DNA from: Smallanthus sonchifolius
Lineage: Eukaryota; Streptophyta; Magnoliopsida; Asterales; Asteraceae
NCBI GenBank assembly: GCA_023525975.1
Contig: CM042040.1
Location: 57,071,486-57,135,485, forward strand
DNA: 64,000 nt
Reading direction: 5' to 3'
How positions within the stretch are numbered: position 1 is the stretch's first letter; every line of letters begins with the position of its first letter. This document shows positions 46,601 to 57,306 of this stretch, piece by piece. The position numbers were made by a program, and so were the translations under genes. Below the pieces are notes generated by a model. The model was not told where the DNA came from. It saw only the letters and a program-made list of their open reading frames with translations, and made no database searches.

Positions 46601-49186
46601 ATGGGGCCCAGCCCGAAACCCGTAACCTGACAGACTCTAGGGCCGGCTGACCCTAAAAGCCTTCATACTCTACAAAGATTGTCAAAACAAGGTTGAAATA
46701 ATTAGAGAAGTAATTTTATCTCTAGGCCTTCATTTCTAAGTATAAACTTCTTTACTTGATGAACAAATTGAAAAGGCTGTTGAAATATCTACCAGTTCTC
46801 ACCCTAGTACGACTACCAATGAAACGTTTCCACACACATGATGAACCTAGATATGCAACATTTGTTACCTTTTTACTCTGTATTGGCACACAATACAACA
46901 TAACTGTCCCAATTCCATACCTGAGTATATGTGAATGTGATATAAACTAGTGGAACCGTATCAAGTGTAGCATCATATTGTGAAATGTAAGAAGTAGACT
47001 CGTGTTTATCAGAACAGTGAACCATCACAGGAAGTACTAGATCATATTATATCAATAGTATAAGAAAGTCTTGCATATAGAAAATGTGTACTATTGATAT
47101 CTTTAAAGAACCAACGTTTTTTTAATCAAAAAGGGCGTACCCGATGCTTGACTTGGCTCCCACATTTGCGCAGGGGCCGGGGAGAGGCCGGATCGCTTCG
47201 CGATCTGATTTATGCAGCCTTACCCTACACTTTGTGCAGCCTTAGCTCCCCCATTTTTCTCTCGGAAAGTTCAACATAATTCACATTCTCTATTTTCATT
47301 ATTAAACCTTTCTTAATCAAATGCTACTGAATAGGTATGTCATAATCGCTAACAAACGCGATTGGATAATTATGTTAGAACAGCAGCTGTCAGTTTATTT
47401 TAATGAACATTTTGATGGTAATTTTAACAGCGTCCTAATGCCCATTGTCATCCCTAATTTCATATAAAATCTAAAACCAAGATCAAAATTTGCAGGGAGC
47501 ATTTATATAAATGTTGGAGATAAAACCATAGTCTGTTTGACCTTATGCTAGTTGACACTTTCTTTTTTAATATCAAGTATATCGTCATATTAAGATATTT
47601 GTTCTGGGCAGACAAGTGAAGACTTGGCTCTGTTGGATGATCTAGAAGAATCTGAAATCGATACAAAACAGGAGAGTGTAGTGACCATGCTTCAACTTTA
47701 CAAAGAAGCCGTCCTCAATAACGATGACACAACTACATCTGATATAGAGGCTGTGTTATCTAATATAGAAAATGAGAAAAACAAACTATTTGGGCAGGTG
47801 ATGGCTTTGTCAGAAGAGGCAAGTTCTGGGAAAGAAAGATATATCCGGTTGCAAGCAGATTTTGATAATTTTAGAAAAAGATCAGAGAAGGAGAGGCTTA
47901 CTGTAAGAAGTAATGCCCAAGGGGAAGTGATTGAGAGTCTTCTGCCCATGGTTGATAATTTTGAGAGAGCAAAGCAGCAACTGAAGCTAGAAACTGAGCA
48001 GGAGAAGAAGATTGATGCAAGTTACCAGGGGATTTATAAACAATTTGTGGAAATAATGAGGAGCTTACATGTGGCTGTTGTACCGACAGTTGGGAAACCA
48101 TTTGATCCTTCAGTAAGTTCCAATGCTTCTTTGTAAGCTTGGCAAAACGGGTGGGTTGGGTTGGGTAACATGTCAGAATGGGTTTGGGTCAGGATGGGTT
48201 ATGACCAAATGAGTTTGGGTCAAAACAGGTCGTTTTAAAAAAACGTATCAATTTGCATCGGATCAGAATGGATTGTAACCAAAAAGTGGCTCGGGTTGAA
48301 ATAAGATGTCTTAGAAAAGAAAAGTACCAAAATCTAGTACCCGTTTGAACTCATTCTAAATTTACATAGTTTTTAGGCAACACATCTTGACCAAATTGTT
48401 TTAAGGTGTTACCCATTTCAGCCTGTTTTGTGTTACGGTGTTTACCCAATTCAACCCAAAATACAAAAAACTTTAGGTCAAGATTGCTAGGTCAACTTCT
48501 TTGTTTCTTTCGATGCATTTGGAGGTGGCAAAACCAGTAAGGATCCAAATGGGTCAGGTTGGGTTGATCTTTTTGTACCTTTGCAACTTAACTATTCTAG
48601 TTGCTTAAATGTAAGAAGTATTCCGGATCGAGTGGATTTTAGACAACTTTCATTGGTTAGTTTGATAAAAATGAGAGTAATGCTTGTTTTTTTTCTTCTG
48701 ATTTTTTTTTGGGCAAATGCAATAGCCAATAGTAGTTTGCAACAAAAACTACAAGTGCAACAATGGGTGTCTTTGTAATGATGATAGTATAAAAATGGGA
48801 AGGGTAGTTTTTTTTTAAATGGGAATAGTAGTTTTTTTCTGCAACAAGTCAGAAAACAGCATATGTGCACCACCAAAGCTCTTTCCATTTATGTAAATGT
48901 CTTTATTAAAACCAAATAATTGGTTTTCCATTTTCTTGTATTATTTCAGTTCTATTTATTAATATGTTTTTGTGCTTACCCTTATTTGGTATGCAATGTG
49001 ATGTAGGTTCATGAGGCAATTGCGCGAGAGGAGTCGAAGGAGTTCAATGAAGGCATTGTTATAGAAGAGTTCAGACGAGGGTTTGTTCTCGGGGAACGGC
49101 TACTTAGACCTGCAATGGTGAAGGTTTCTGCCGGGCCTGGTCGACCCAAGTCCGATGATTCTGCAACCCAGGACCAAGCCCAATGA
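37667..49186 (+). CDS. Chloroplast GrpE co-chaperone (nucleotide exchange factor for stromal Hsp70)
   Basis: Three phase-0 exons can be joined with GT-AG introns: 37667-37876 (70 codons), 47612-48112 (167 codons) and 49007-49186 (59 codons plus stop), 296 aa in total. Exon 1 is Ser/Leu-rich with few acidic residues, like a plastid transit peptide. Exon 2 carries the acidic start, the long dimerisation coiled coil and the GrpE core (QADFDNFRKRSEKER, VIESLLPMVDNFERAK, VVPTVGKPFDPS). Exon 3 completes the beta domain (HEAIAREES, EFRRGFVLGERLLRPAMVKV). GrpE drives ADP release from DnaK/Hsp70 in the stroma. Length and order match plastid GrpE (CGE) proteins, and no break is visible. Intron 1 is about 9.7 kb and contains a copia element, an hAT-derived element and other repeats. 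The promoter is squeezed between the MULE end and the ATG. Confidence 0.93.
39574..40052. repeat. Miniature element, GTGTAAACGAG family, in GrpE intron 1
   Basis: The ends are inverted: AGTGTAAACGAGTCGAGC on the left and GGCTTAGCTCGTTTACAC on the right. Inside are mirrored GAGCTCGAGCTT and AAGCTCGGCTCGATTCGAGC segments and a very AT-rich core. A second, larger member lies at 49466-50641. No target duplication could be confirmed. Confidence 0.7.
40877..41238 (+). mobile_element. hAT-derived non-autonomous element, target duplication AGCTTATA
   Basis: It is flanked by 8-bp AGCTTATA at 40869-40876 and 41239-41246. The ends read CCATGTTGTCAATAGCG and, inverted, CATAGTTGTTAATAGCG. An 8-bp duplication is diagnostic of hAT. 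Inside, 41065-41100 encodes DEPEYEDLDDL in an open stretch, which looks like the acidic C-terminal tail of an hAT transposase; the rest of the gene is gone. A second family member sits at 56414-56758. It lies in GrpE intron 1. Confidence 0.85.
41621..41883 (-). repeat. 3' LTR of the intronic copia element
   Basis: 263 bp, TGTTAGGG...CCCTTACA. The polypurine tract lies just inside (41884-41897; minus strand CCAAGTGGGAGAT). Confidence 0.95.
42142..43898 (-). pseudogene. Copia reverse transcriptase and RNase H (intronic element)
   Basis: The first frame, 43898-43320, gives the integrase-RT linker (acidic, with RRSTRVAAPPERY) and the start of RT. After a frameshift near 43415 the frame 43428-42142 continues. 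Motifs: WVYRVKDEHDGSKRYKARLV, LEQLDVKTAFLHGDL, KSLYGLKQAPRQWYLKF, catalytic LLYVDDMLIAGSD, and the RNase H part with GYTDADLGG, STTEAEYMAC and SLFCDNQSVIHL. A stop follows FHGKT, where the family normally continues, so the last residues of RNase H are lost. Confidence 0.9.
44069..45200 (-). pseudogene. Copia protease and integrase (intronic element)
   Basis: The protease has SWIMDSGASFHAV (catalytic DSG). Integrase has the zinc-binding region LWHQRLGHMSDKGLKML and the core Asp in LELIHSDVYGP. The second Asp is in KSDNGGEYIS and the Glu in PQQNGVAERMNRTL. In-frame TGA stops occur at 44345-44347 (Trp in relatives) and at about 44069-44071. The frame is shifted relative to gag at an A-run near 45155-45165. 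Confidence 0.88.
45150..45917 (-). pseudogene. Copia gag (intronic element)
   Basis: It begins MAEEGKVKIVAFDGQDYGFW. It contains the gag capsid-like region (LADMYEKPSAVNKVFLIRQL, LPESWSGTVTAV) and a CCHC knuckle, CWNCKENGHFRSQC. The open frame is complete up to a homopolymer frameshift just after the knuckle, which cuts it from protease. Confidence 0.88.
46380..46391 (-). other. tRNA-Met primer binding site of the intronic copia element
   Basis: On the minus strand TGGTATCAGAGC, the classical initiator tRNA-Met primer site of copia elements, lies two bases from the 5' LTR. Confidence 0.92.
46394..46674 (-). repeat. 5' LTR of the intronic copia element, with 16-nt extra segment
   Basis: It matches 41621-41883. 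Near the outer end the homologous CCCT and TACA are separated by an extra AAAAGCCTTCATACTC. The TACA at 46671-46674 is followed by the target duplication AAGAT, which fixes the true boundary. Confidence 0.85.
47118..47252 (+). repeat. SINE-like segment in GrpE intron 1
   Basis: GCGCAGGGGCCGGGGAGAGG, then GATTTATGCAGCCTTACCCT. This wording (G-rich block, then GCAGCCTTACCC) is a recurrent core of plant tRNA-derived SINEs. The head and tail could not be delimited, so this is a partial match from memory. Confidence 0.4.
48141..48570. repeat. GGGTTGGGT / GGGTCAAA-type repeat in GrpE intron 2
   Basis: Dense GGGTTGGGT, GGGTTTGGGTCA and mirrored ACCCAATTCAACCC words occur, with a final TGGGTCAGGTTGGGTTGATC. 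A related degenerate segment lies at 53880-54250. It is probably an old miniature transposon. No coding. Confidence 0.4.
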
Positions 49187-49465
49187 TGATTGAAATTTTG
49201 CACCAGAACTGCTTTTATAATTTTCTACATTTTTCCTGGCCTTGTTCATGTTTCTTACATATTTATGTGACATCTATTCTTTCCTTTTCTTATTATGATC
49301 TTGTTGAAGCTGAATGTTGATGTGCCTTACCCAGCTACGTTTCCGTTTCTAAAAATTAAAATGTTAACACTTAAAACCAACAATACAACACTTGAAAGGC
49401 TACTTTCGGCTTTAGTCGGCTCAAGAATAGACAAATTTAGTGTTAGTAGCGTGCCGCCTTGCCTC
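49187..49465 (+). other. GrpE 3' untranslated region and flank
   Basis: This follows two consecutive TGA codons. It is T-rich with no good single poly(A) signal that I would fix. No other gene was seen. Confidence 0.4.
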
Positions 49466-50641
49466 TAGGGGTGTAAACGAGCCAAGCTGAGCCCTAGCTC
49501 GACTCGTTTAACTTACTGTGAGTTCTGCTCGATTCGAGCTTTATTTCTAAAGCCCGGGCTCGGCTCGTGAATAGTTTTTCAAGCTCGAGCTCGGCTGGTT
49601 AGTTATTTATTAATTAAATTATATATTTATAATAATATTTATATAACATAATATATATTATTTAGTTATTTTTATCATAATTTTATATATATTAATTATT
49701 ATTTTATAAATATATACTTAATATATTTATTAAAATAAATTTTATATATATATATATATATATACATACTAATAAATAAAGGTTTTGGGGTGACACATGT
49801 CATTTTCATATTCATCCTCAACATTTTTTTTCCGACTCTCCTATTTAATGATACAAGTTTTTATAAAAAAAATTATAATTTTTGTTTTCCATCTCTCTCC
49901 TGTTAAATAATAATGTTTTTTATAACTATTTTTATAAAACAATTTTTAAATAAAAAAATAGCTTTGTTCATAAAACAGTTTTATAGTTTGAATATTTCTT
50001 TCATTCTTTTTATAAAACATTTTTAAAAAATAACCATATAACGTTTCTAAAATTTGTATTAAAAAATTATGTAATACGTCAAAATATGTAATATTAGATC
50101 TTTATTACTAAGTATATATAACACTGTATTTATTCACCCTGTATAATATACAGCTGTATAATATACAGCTGTATAATATACAGCTGTATAATATATAGGG
50201 TTTCTAACCTGAATTATAATAAATGAATAACTATACTTGCTAGGTGTCGACTCCTGATGAAATCTAGATTTTTGTTTTTCGTCTTTTTCTCCTATTAAAT
50301 AAAGACGATGTTAAATAATTAAATATCTAACATATATTCGAATATTTTATTAAAAATTACTGATTCAACAGAAAGTTTCAATTATTTTTTATTTTACAGA
50401 TGACTAATAACACCAAACATACAAATCTTCATAGAAAATACAGTTTGATAACAAGTTTTATAACCTAGTATATATATAGATTAGGCTCGTGAGACGGCTC
50501 GAGCTCAATGAGTGAAAGCTCGGGCTCGTTTATTAAACAAGCTTTTTTTTAGGATCGAGGTCTTAAGCTCGACTCGATTAGAGTTTTTAGCGAACCAATC
50601 TCGAGTAGCTTGCGAGCCGGCTTGGCTCGTTTACATCCCTA
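49466..50641. repeat. Larger GTGTAAACGAG-family element containing Helitron-like fragments
   Basis: The ends are TAGGGGTGTAAACGAGCC and, inverted, TAGGGATGTAAACGAGCC. The outer parts mirror one another as in the member at 39574-40052. The interior (about 49765-50470) carries Helitron-type sequence (AATAAATAAAGGTTTTGGGG near its start, TTTCTAACCTG and TTATAACCTAGT at ends), so at least one Helitron has inserted into it. Confidence 0.65.
50138..50198. repeat. 15-bp tandem repeat, near-palindromic
   Basis: The unit TGTATAATATACAGC is repeated four times in a row, the last one mutated. It occupies the place of the single 3' stem-loop in related Helitrons, ahead of GGGTTTCTAACCTG. Each unit can nearly pair with itself. 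Confidence 0.85.
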
Positions 50642-52044
50642 CCTGCCCTCATGTCAAAAAAAGAATCCTCTTAATAAGCAACAATACAGCTAAAACACCA
50701 ACACAAATGAAGTTTTGGGTTTTGGGTTTTCATGTCAAACCCGTATAGTAAACAAGTTATATGTGAATTGACGTGTCTGACCTAGCCTGTTTGATTAAAA
50801 GAATCATGTTTAAGTTACATGTTTATTTAACAATCGTTTTATCAAACCATTTATTACTATTACAACAATTTCAAATGTCGGTTAAACACTATCCATTACG
50901 GCTATTCTCAATTTCAAATGTTGGTTAAACAGTATTCATCACGGCTATTCTCATTGCTTCATACAATTAGCTCAAAGCGCAGTCACTCGGCCCTGGTAAA
51001 CGTTTTTCTTTCTCAACTTCAGGCCCAACTAGGCTTGTCTTTAAAAGTGTGTTTCATTATTTTTTTTCTTTTATTTCTTAATTTACTTTTCTATAACTTG
51101 GTTTTTTTTCTACCCTTTTAATTTAACCTGTCATTCTAATATTTATATGAATAATATTTTTTATGCTTTATTAGTTTATTATTTATAATAACAAATTAAC
51201 ATTTAAGTAAATAATTTCTTACATTACTTTACTTATTTATAATAACAAACTTTAATTTTTTTAAACTAATTTTAATGACATTTAGGTTTTTAAATGTTAT
51301 ACCTTAGTTTGTCACGATTTAATCTTTTAGCTAAACAAATTTATTTGTACCGTTTTTTTATAAACATTTATTTATGCAACGTGCCCATTTCGTCATTTTA
51401 GAATATATCGGTGCTACATGTTCTTTTTGTCAGCATTTTTATGTTCATAACCGAGCCGACATTCCTATTTGGTTTACACCCCGTGCCATTAAAAACCGGC
51501 CGGTTTAGTGATCGTAACGACGTGACGGTTTCATAACTGTAACACCCTAACTCATACGTGTCGCTATTACAGAGTCGGATAAAAAAACAATTCTATAAAT
51601 ATCTAGAAGAGTTTAGAAAATATTTAGTCATGCGAAACACGGGTAGTGTTTACTAGTTAGAATAACAAAACACAAATATATATTGTTCAACACTAACCCA
51701 TTTTCTACAAACCTGCCATCCTGTTTGTGGCAACTAGTCGCAATGTTTTTGTGAGGCTAGATTTTCAAAACTAGAAACCAAAAATGCATCAGGCTGAAAA
51801 TTTGGTAACAGTTCCATTTAAAAGCTGAAAAATATGGTGAAACTTCAATCCTTCAAATAAACCTAGCGGCGGCTGGAACTGGCCTATGATGATATTAAAC
51901 CACCACCATACAGTAGCCTGCTTTGGTTAAAAAACAAGCAGCTACAAGCAATATCATAAGTCTGTTGTCTCTCTGTAATCTACATCTTCCAAAAACTCAT
52001 CCATCTACAGCAACAACCTTGGTAAGAAACGATTGGATACAAAA
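50642..52044. other. Intergenic region between GrpE and the SOV-like gene
   Basis: AT-rich and non-coding. A TGTAACACCCTAACTCATAC segment at 51538-51560 resembles an LTR start but no partner was found. The two genes are convergent; 3' ends of both lie in this interval. Confidence 0.5.
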
Positions 52045-55000
52045 TTAACAAAAATACGAGCTCGTGTATAATCTTGCCCCTATATCGATTGGGCCATCAT
52101 CCCCGCCAATAGGATGGAGTGCAACGGAGATAGTTGAGAGAATATGCAACACGAGGGGAAACACTGCTGGCTCAATGTCTGCATTCTTTGATACTTCTGG
52201 AAATGTAAGCATAGCAACCTCTTCGATTGTTTTCAACTTACTAGTGCTTCCTTTTTTATGTGAGCGGTTGTTTGGGTAATAATTCAGCACCAATGTTGAT
52301 GTAACATCCAGCCATTCTGCAGTAAGACCCTCCACCTCGTCATAGTATATCCGTCGCTCCATCTACATGCACCAAGGGGGAACATACGATTAGGAAGTCA
52401 TAAAATATCCATTTACCTATGTATATTGGGTTACTAGGTTAAAATCCCGTGTATTACACGGGTTGAATAAATGTAATGTTATATACTTAGTAGAAAAAAA
52501 TTTTATGTCTTTAAAAACCCATGTATTACACGAGTTGAATAAAATTTTACGTGACAGATATAAATTTTGTAAAGTTAATTATTAAAACATTTTTTTAACT
52601 GAGTATTAATTTTTTTATGTAACTGATAAATGTTAATTCATATTAAACTTTAGAAACCCAGTGTATTACACGGGTTAAATAAATGTACTAATGTTATATA
52701 TACTTAGTAATAAATAAAACGTTTTATAAAAATATTTATAGAAGTCATTATTATTTAATAGGAGAGAGGCGGGAAAAAAAAACTTAAGAATGCATGAGAG
52801 AATGACAAGTGTCATATCAAAACCTCTATTTATTATATAGTATAGATATAGATGTTCTATATCTAATGTGTAGATTTAAAGGTCAGCTAAAAAAATGGAT
52901 CAACAAGTCATCTCAAGTGTATTAAAATGCATAAAATCACCTCTTTAGAACAGTTGGAATAGCTTTTGCAATGCACATCAAATGCTATAAAAATCCAAAA
53001 AAAAATTATAAAAAAAATGTGTGAGCCTGAGCCGTTACCCAACCCGTAAACTATTGAACTCTAGACAGTGATGCAAATTTGAGTCATGACCACTTGTACA
53101 TGGAGGGATAATACTACTCACAGCAAGCTTGGTGACATATATAGTCATGAATCTTGGTCCCAATCCCAATACTCTAGCTTCTGAGAGGAAAATCTGCAGT
53201 CACCACACCAGGAGTAAGTCACCAACCGATACTTAAAACAATCTTTCAAAAATCTCAAATTCAATTTTTGGGTCTTCTTTTTTAAACAGAGCTTTATGTC
53301 TTCTATTAATATGGTTGTGACTAACACCCGAGGATGCATTATGTTGACTAAACTATTCGATTTAAGCCATATAAAGACATTCTAATTCAAAGCAATTGCC
53401 ATGTTAGTGTTGGTAAGCTTCTGAGGTTTCCCATTAATGATAACAATTAATGGTAGAATCAACCTCAGGAATGATGACTTTTCATGGTTCCATATTAGGT
53501 CAACTTGTCATTTCAGTTTAATTTATCAAACATCCTGTGTAGGTTGTTACATGTGAAGTCAACACTTGGTTATTGTAGGCTGACCAGTGAACTTAGTGTG
53601 GGCTTCAATACACATCCTCTAAGTTTTTACATCAGAGCCTAGAAACTAATGAGCTTGTACCAGGTTAGTGTTTAAAGTTTGTATATTATCTACACCTGCA
53701 TACATAGATACGACTTAAAGTATATGTTTCAGATTATATAGACATACATACATACTATGCTTGCATAGCATAACCTAATAAATTTAGTGAAGTGAGTTGT
53801 ATAAAAGGTAGAAGGAAAGATAGCTTGATGTGTTTCAAAAGTACAAATTTAAAAAACAATGAAACTAGAAAAGCTGAACATAGGTAAGCCATTTAAGCCT
53901 GTTTATTTATGGATGGGTTGATTCAGGTTATTAATGCAGACAGGTTGAGAGGGTCAAATTAAGATAAAATTGCAAAAAAGAAAATGGGTCAAATAGGTCA
54001 AAAGTCACCCACAGTGTATTTTTAATGCATAAAAACCTCATATATCATTTTATTCAAAACTTAGATCATTATTGAAAATAATATATTTTTTGTAATCATA
54101 TTCAACACACTAATTGTTTATAAAAATTCAAAATTTTTGGGCGCCAAGTGTTTCGATTCAACCTTCCCCATTCAATCTGTACATAAAATACCTGTTATAA
54201 CCTTAACGCATTTTGATCAGCGACCCGCCTATTTTGCCACCTCTACAAAACAACTAAAGCCATCCAATTGCAGAAAAGCAAGTACACAAAAGAGAAAATG
54301 AGTTGAAGTCAACAATATATTACCTCTTTGTTCCTCAGAAACAGCCACATATAAAGTTTATCAGTAGCATCCTTTACATGCCTACTGGCCAATTTCCTTC
54401 CATTGCAATGGGCGGCAATATCAGCAAGTACCTCCGTGCCAGGAACCACATATTTCATTGCTGCATCCGCCAATGCCTTTTGAGCATTAAAACTTTCCAC
54501 TTCTTCTTTATTAAAACTTAAGCCCGTAAAGCATTTTTTCACCAATTTCTTCTCATTTAAATCCAACATATCTTCTGCTTCTAATGTTGCAGCCAATGTC
54601 CGATGTACAATAATATCAGCATAACGTCTTAATGGAGAAGTGAAGTGTGTGTAAAGGGGGACCGACAATGCATAGTGACCCCAATCCTTACCATTATCTA
54701 TCACATCCCCACTACAGAAATAAGTTGCCAATTGCATCGGCTTTGTGGCGTAGTTCATAAGAACATGAAAGAAGACAGAATCATCCTTCAACTCATGCCT
54801 TATTCTCTCCAAAGATTGATTTAGCTCGCCAGAAGTAGAAGCGTTCAACCGTAATCCATGTTTACTGCAAAAAGATTCAAGATCTCTAAGTTTTGACAAA
54901 TTAGGTTCGGGGTGTCTTCTTAACAAAGCGCTAGAAGGGTAAGCCCTAGTTATCACTTGAGCAGCTGTCGTATTAGCCAAAAGCATGAATTCTTCAACAA

Positions 55001-57306
55001 GAAAGTTGGATTTCTTCCTCCCGGTGAGAACAATATCATAAGGGATGCCATCTTTATCAAACAAGAAATCAGTTTTAGGGTTTTCAAGAGACAATGCACC
55101 ATCTTTATACCTAATTTCTTTCAGAACCTTAGCAATCTTATCAAGATTCTGAACAGAGGCAACCACATCTGACCATGTGAATTCGCCATGCAGTTGGAGA
55201 CCCTCAACATTCAAAGTACCATCAATAATGTCTTGTGCATGTTCATATGAGAGTTTACAACAAGATTGCATAATGGTACAACCGATCCAACGATCTAGAA
55301 CCTCCCCATCAAGATTAATATCCCAGATGATGGAAAAAGCAAGTCTTTCTACCCCAGGAATAAGTGAACCAAACTTATTAGAAAGCAATGGTGGCAGCAT
55401 TGGTAATCTATAATGCTGTAAATACACACTTGTTGATCGGATTTGGGCTTCTTCATCCAAAGCAGTGTGTGGTGGAACAAAATATGATACATCTGCAATG
55501 TGAACGCCTACTCTGTAAATACTATTCGGCAACCTTTCAACTGAAAGAGCATCATCAAGATCAGATGCAGTGGCGGGGTCTATTGTAAACGTGCACAGGT
55601 TCCTTAAATCTCTTCTACGGTGAAATTCACCCTCGGGTATCCTCCAAGGAACAGGAGGAATACAGGAAATTGCTTCAGGAGGGAAGTCGGAAGAATTAAT
55701 TGAGTTTTGGAATAAAATAGCAGAAAGTTGTGATTGTACCTCTCCTCCTCTTCCAAAAATGTGAATAACATGAGCTAATGGACTATCATACTCTTCACTC
55801 CATTCAACAATTTCTGCAGCAATGAGTTCCATTTCAAGAGTTAAGTCGCAGTCCTCTAATCTTTGCATGATGCAGTTAGGCAAGGTTTTCACGGCCACCA
55901 TCATTTTAGGAAACTTTGGATCAGTGGATATAAGTTGGATGTAGTCACGTTTTGGAGATAATAACAAAAGTCTAGACTTCTTGGTGTCTTTCTTGCAACT
56001 ATCCCTGTTAAACACCCATGGCTTTATTCTAAGAAAACCAACAATAGACTTCCTTCGAGGAGACATTTCAATGATACCCACAACTCTACCTGTTGGTCGT
56101 TTTGACGGGAATGAACTCATCATAGCGCACAACTTTTCTACTAGAGGTACAACTTCTCTTCTCTCACCAGAAGAAGAAGCTGTTGAGTGGTTATTGTCAT
56201 CAATGTAGCTACTACTAGCAGGTCTAATTAGCTCTTGACCAACATCCTCATCTTGAAAACCATCATTCACATAACTGTTCGCCACAACTGGAACATTTAA
56301 CCCTTTCATCTTTGTCCAAGATGAAAGAGGTTCTACTTTAATTGCAACGACGTCTCCTTCTACCTGAATGAAAGATATTATCAAATCAAACCATTAATCC
56401 AAAATGAAAAACTCCTGTTGTCGAAAGCGATCACAGCGCTCTCGCTATAGCTATGTAGCGAAGCGCCCATCCTCCACTATATGGGTTGTGGCAACCTGAT
56501 AGCGAATATTCTGTATTTTTTCCTTTTTTAATTTTCTTTATTTTTTTATTTGACAAGTATAAATAGCGTTACTAGGTGAGCCGGAATATGAAGATTTAGA
56601 TGATGAGTGATAGCATATTGATTATAATTGCTCAATAGTTGAATGTAAAATATTTCTTAAATTTTCTGCTAGTTTATCGCTAAACATGAAATAGCGATCA
56701 CTACGTAGCATTACGTAACTTGTCGCTATTTACCGTTATTCGCTATTGACAACTATGCGAAAAACCTTGATAAGAAAAAGGGGGCTCTTTCTATGATTGC
56801 AATAAGATTTATTTTCCACCAATTTGCACAAAAATAGATGGCATAGAAACACTAATAGTTCTTCTCTAAAACCAAAATACAGCATGGATATTAATTGGCT
56901 TTCAAAATATTCATCATCATAAAATATGATATAAGCAATACGAAATCGAAAGACTTACAGCTCTATTTTGGTTGTGGAATCCACTGATAAGAACATCAAC
57001 TGGCAATCCATCTATTTTGCAATAGGCCTAGGCAATGAACACACATATATATGAATACATACTCAGTGAACTAACAACAAATAGGCAAGCGATTTGAAAG
57101 TACCTCAATCCGATTATGCGCATTCACTCGAAACGTTGATTTGAACACGTCGCCTTTCTGCAAATAGATTTATTTAAAGAATTATTAGAAACAAGGGATC
57201 TTCAAACGAGGGAGAAGATAAGACTAACCTCTAATGCAACGTTCAGAGCTTCCATGGACCAATGTGCAGCAAAATGTTTCCGTTGCTCAGACTGATTGTG
57301 AGTCAT
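52045..57306 (-). CDS. SOV: DIS3-like exonuclease 2 (DIS3L2 / SOV), 3'-5' exoribonuclease
   Basis: Six phase-0 exons on the minus strand: 57306-57229, 57157-57104, 57027-56959, 56363-54324, 53193-53122 and 52362-52045. Together they give 876 aa. Order: KHFAAHWSMEALNVALE, cold-shock segments (VFKSTFRVNAHNRIE, AYCKIDGLPVDVLISG), and the RNB catalytic domain with FTIDPATASDLDDALSVE (all metal-binding Asp present, near residue 326). Further on are VGVHIADVSYFVPP, YALSVPLYTHFTSPLRRYAD and an S1-like C-terminus. SOV degrades cytoplasmic mRNA 3'-5' independently of the exosome. Compared with Arabidopsis SOV (about 1055 aa, from memory) the N-terminus is shorter by roughly 150 residues, because no upstream exon was found. 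Introns contain a Helitron and an hAT miniature element. No disabling lesion was seen, so probably functional. Confidence 0.92.
52434..52846 (-). mobile_element. Short Helitron with three tandem 3' hairpin ends, in last SOV intron
   Basis: On the minus strand it starts TCTATACTATATAATAAATA (52846 downward). It ends CCCGTGTAATACACGGG, then ATTTTAACCTAG at 52434, flanked by A and T. Two further hairpin-like ends, CTCGTGTAATACATGGG near 52527-52550 and CCCGTGTAATACACTGGG near 52655-52675, lie upstream, so the 3' end has been triplicated or nested. Confidence 0.82.
53880..54250. repeat. GGTGGCAAA / GGGTCAAA-type repeat in SOV intron
   Basis: It contains GGGTCAAATAGGTCAAAAGT and, toward the end, CGACCCGCCTATTTTGCCAC. 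Word use is similar to 48141-48570 in the GrpE intron. Limits are uncertain. No coding. Confidence 0.35.
56414..56758 (+). mobile_element. hAT-derived non-autonomous element in SOV intron
   Basis: It is flanked by GAAAAACT (56406-56413) and GAAAAACC (56759-56766), an 8-bp duplication with one mismatch. The ends CCTGTTGTCGAAAGCG and, inverted, GCATAGTTGTCAATAGCG match the element at 40877-41238. The EPEYEDLDDE-encoding stretch at 56576-56607 is also retained, ending TGA. It makes up more than half of the 595-bp intron between exons 3 and 4. Confidence 0.85.

Larger units (their letters stand above)
41621..46674 (-). mobile_element. Ty1/copia LTR retrotransposon in GrpE intron 1
   Basis: LTRs are 41621-41883 and 46394-46674. 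The target duplication AAGAT is at 41616-41620 and 46675-46679. The minus-strand order is 5' LTR, tRNA-Met primer site, gag, protease, integrase, RT, RNase H, polypurine tract, 3' LTR, which is the copia order. LTRs are nearly identical apart from a few substitutions and a 16-nt insertion close to the 5' end of the 5' LTR. Several stops and frameshifts make it defective. It is antisense to the GrpE transcript. Confidence 0.93.
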
